Source: DATCVA01 sp036567205
Lineage (GTDB): Bacteria; Pseudomonadota; Gammaproteobacteria; Burkholderiales; Burkholderiaceae_B
Length of the DNA: 15,263 bases
Assembly: GCA_036567205.1 (NCBI GenBank)
Contig: DATCVA010000182.1
Coordinates: 1-15,263 of the forward strand
Direction of reading: 5' to 3'
Made by a program: the position numbers and the translations under genes. The notes beneath the pieces are model-generated. The model did not search any database. It was given only the letters and a program-made list of their open reading frames with translations, and was not told where the DNA came from. This document shows positions 14,061 to 15,263 of this stretch, piece after piece; within the stretch, counting starts at the first letter, position 1; every line of letters begins with the position of its first letter.

Positions 14061-14336
14061 GTATTGAAAATTGGAATCTAAAAATGTCACATGTAAGGCC
14101 GAGTCGATGATAGCCGGAATTTGGCACCCTTGACGCCACATATAACTTGGAGGGCTCTGCTGATCCACCCATCAATTGGATGGATCACCATGTTTGAGAA
14201 ATTACTATTGTCCGCGACCGCCCTGCTGTACAAGCATTGCCGCAATCAAGGACTGGCCTCGTCTTACCGGCCGTGTCCTACCAACCGTACCTCGGCGGCT
14301 CCGTCGGATTACGCTCGCTTTGCGAGCTAATCTGGC
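14061..14336. other. Non-coding stretch between terminator and small ORF, with repeats
   Basis: No convincing gene. It contains a near-perfect dyad at 14161-14187 (TGATCCA ... TGGATCA, with CCA/TGG pairs inside) and the REP cluster at 14275-14339. A short frame beginning with the ATG at 14190 (MFEKLLLSATALLYK...) has no clear ribosome site, resembles nothing that I know, and runs through the REP, so I do not call it. Confidence 0.5.
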
Positions 14337-14339
14337 CTA
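14303..14339 (-). repeat. REP-type palindrome overlapping the stop of a small ORF
   Basis: On the minus strand it begins TAGGCCAGATTAGC and ends GCGTAATCCGAC. Stems: GCTCGC (14313-14318) with GCGAGC (14322-14327) closing a TTT loop, and outer GTCGGATTA with TAATCTGGC, paired through two G-T wobbles and one bulge. It shares the pattern TAGG-Y-C-R-GATTAGC ... GTAATCCGAC with the copy at 9801-9835, in opposite orientation. The minus-strand bases TAG at 14339-14337 are the stop codon of the 61-residue frame. Confidence 0.75.
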
Positions 14340-14522
14340 CAACCGAACCTGTGAACCAAAAAACACGACGCCAATGCCGCCATCAAGCTTGTGGTCGCCA
14401 TGGTTGGTTTTTTTGCCCGCGCGTTGCAAGCTTGCTGCTTTTTTGCTGGCCGAAAGCAACTTTTTTTGCTTGTCGCTGACCATTACCCGGCGTACCAGGG
14501 TTGCGATTTTCTTAAAGATCAT
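14337..14522 (-). CDS. Possible small basic protein of 61 residues, unrecognised
   Basis: The frame starts at the ATG at 14522 with a strong AAGGAG ribosome site (14529-14534, minus strand) six bases upstream, preceded by AT-rich DNA. The first 40 residues are rich in Lys and Arg (MIFKKIATLVRRVMVSDKQK...), and the tail is Gly-rich and neutral (DGGIGVVFFGSQVRL). I recognise no family. The stop codon TAG is the first three bases of a REP element, so the present C-terminus may be a truncation caused by the repeat. The ribosome site is the best argument that it is, or was, a gene. Confidence 0.4.
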   Translation of the reverse strand: MIFKKIATLVRRVMVSDKQKKLLSASKKAASLQRAGKKTNHGDHKLDGGIGVVFFGSQVRL

Positions 14523-14552
14523 TTTTTTCTCCTTTTATAATCAATGATTTAA

Positions 14553-14607
14553 GTGCGTCCCTAATTATTACATAAATCAGTTGACAAATCAATAAAAAGG
14601 GACGCAC
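14553..14607. repeat. 9-bp inverted repeat around a 37-bp AT-rich spacer
   Basis: GTGCGTCCC (14553-14561) and GGGACGCAC (14599-14607) are perfect inverted copies. The spacer is strongly AT-rich and includes TTGACA at 14581-14586. It lies between the small minus-strand frame and gltB. It could be a small palindromic mobile remnant or a two-site operator for divergent promoters. Nothing in the sequence decides. Confidence 0.6.
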
Positions 14608-14747
14608 CCCATTTATTTTTCTTGTAAAATGGATTCGCCAGCAGTATCTTTTATACCTTGCACTGCACCAAAAGCTTCCAGCGCCCCGAGTCGACTATTC
14701 GGTAAGGCGCGAGCTAAAGCGGTGCCCATAGCCCAGCGAGTCCTTTT
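14608..14747 (+). promoter_or_regulatory. gltB leader and probable promoter
   Basis: About 140 bp before gltB. A TGTAAAAT element (14623-14630) resembles an extended -10 (TG then TAAAAT), without a good -35 box, which would put the transcript start about 110 bases before the ATG. No clear leader peptide or riboswitch is visible. Only GAG (14738-14740) precedes the start as a weak ribosome site. Confidence 0.35.
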
Positions 14748-15263
14748 ATGCCCAAGTCTTTAACCAGCACACCCACTCCTGCTGTCGTGATCGATGCCTC
14801 GCGCATCGGCCTGGCGCCTTTGGCCCAGGGCCTTTACCAACCCACTAACGAACATGACGCCTGTGGCGTGGGGTTTGTGGCGCATATCAAGGGACGTAAA
14901 AGCCATGCCATCATCCAGCAAGGGCTGAAGATTCTTGAAAACCTGGATCATCGCGGCGCGGTGGGCGCTGATGAACTAATGGGCGACGGCGCCGGCATAC
15001 TTATCCAGATCCCCGACGCGTTGTATCGCCAAGACATGGCGGCCCAAGGCGTTGAGCTGCCGCCCCCCGATGAATACGGCGTAGCCATGGTGTTTCTACC
15101 CAAGGAAATGGCTTCCCGCCTGGCCTGTGCCCAGGAACTCGAGCGCGCCGTGCGCGACGAGGGCCAGGTGGTATTGGGCTGGCGCGATGTGCCGGTGGAC
15201 CGCGATATGCCGATGTCGCCGACCGTGCGCTCCTGTGAACCGGTGATACGCCAGTTGTTCATC
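14748..15263 (+). CDS. gltB: Glutamate synthase [NADPH] large (alpha) chain, N-terminal part, cut by window edge
   Basis: The first 172 residues of GltB, which with GltD makes two glutamates from glutamine and 2-oxoglutarate in the cytoplasm. The N-terminal glutamine amidotransferase (Ntn) domain is clear: NEHDACGVGFVAHIKG at residues 34-49, where Cys39 becomes the N-terminal nucleophile after removal of a propeptide of 38 residues. GLKILENLDHRGAVGADELMGDGAGI (67-92) follows, a hallmark of the family. The propeptide length and style match Bordetella-type proteins. The frame is open to the window edge; the full protein is about 1,500-1,600 residues. It is a housekeeping gene and marks the right-hand border of the accessory region. 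Confidence 0.95.
   Translation, partial: MPKSLTSTPTPAVVIDASRIGLAPLAQGLYQPTNEHDACGVGFVAHIKGRKSHAIIQQGLKILENLDHRGAVGADELMGDGAGILIQIPDALYRQDMAAQGVELPPPDEYGVAMVFLPKEMASRLACAQELERAVRDEGQVVLGWRDVPVDRDMPMSPTVRSCEPVIRQLFI

Overview
The window looks like chromosomal DNA of a betaproteobacterium of the order Burkholderiales, most likely family Alcaligenaceae (the Bordetella/Achromobacter/Pusillimonas group). The pointers are two Bug-type periplasmic receptors of tripartite tricarboxylate transporters (TTT), a GltB start with a Bordetella-like propeptide, several LysR-divergent catabolic cassettes, and REP repeats with a REP-type tyrosine transposase relative. The genus is an inference from protein style; no search was run. 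I saw no rRNA, tRNA or CRISPR.

Region 1 (1-8020, minus strand) is one long, tightly packed catabolic operon. In transcription order it encodes a complex II-type iron-sulfur subunit, two small haem/quinone membrane anchors, the alpha and beta subunits of a class I fumarase/tartrate-dehydratase-type hydratase, a SdhA/FrdA-type flavoprotein, a Bug receptor, a ThDP-dependent decarboxylase-like enzyme and a TauE/SafE permease that runs off the left edge. Several junctions are ATGA overlaps. Together they look like a route that imports a dicarboxylate-like acid, dehydrogenates it with electrons passed to quinone, hydrates the double bond, and processes the product. The flavoprotein lacks the FAD-linking His (Cys instead) and carries Glu in place of the active-site Thr. 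The hydratase beta subunit has Tyr for a usually conserved His. I therefore suspect a substrate other than plain succinate/fumarate. A divergent LysR regulator (8185-9060, plus) very likely controls the operon through a dyad in the shared 164-bp gap.

Region 2 (9114-10310) holds an intact gene for a RAYT-like protein whose HUH histidines and catalytic tyrosine are all replaced, followed by REP-type palindromes and about 500 bp with little or no coding.

Region 3 (10310-14060) is a second catabolic module: a LysR regulator (minus) divergent from a plus-strand operon of a beta-keto acid cleavage enzyme (BKACE, DUF849), a Bug receptor and a short-chain dehydrogenase, closed by a strong intrinsic terminator at 14024-14060. 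The likely logic is: receptor captures a beta-hydroxy acid (or precursor), the SDR oxidises it to a beta-keto acid, and BKACE cleaves it with acetyl-CoA.

Region 4 (14061-15263) holds another REP cluster, a possible 61-residue basic protein on the minus strand whose stop codon lies inside a REP element, a 9-bp inverted repeat in AT-rich DNA, and the 5' end of gltB (glutamate synthase large subunit), which continues past the right edge. The REP elements at 9801 and 14339 face each other and bracket the BKACE module.
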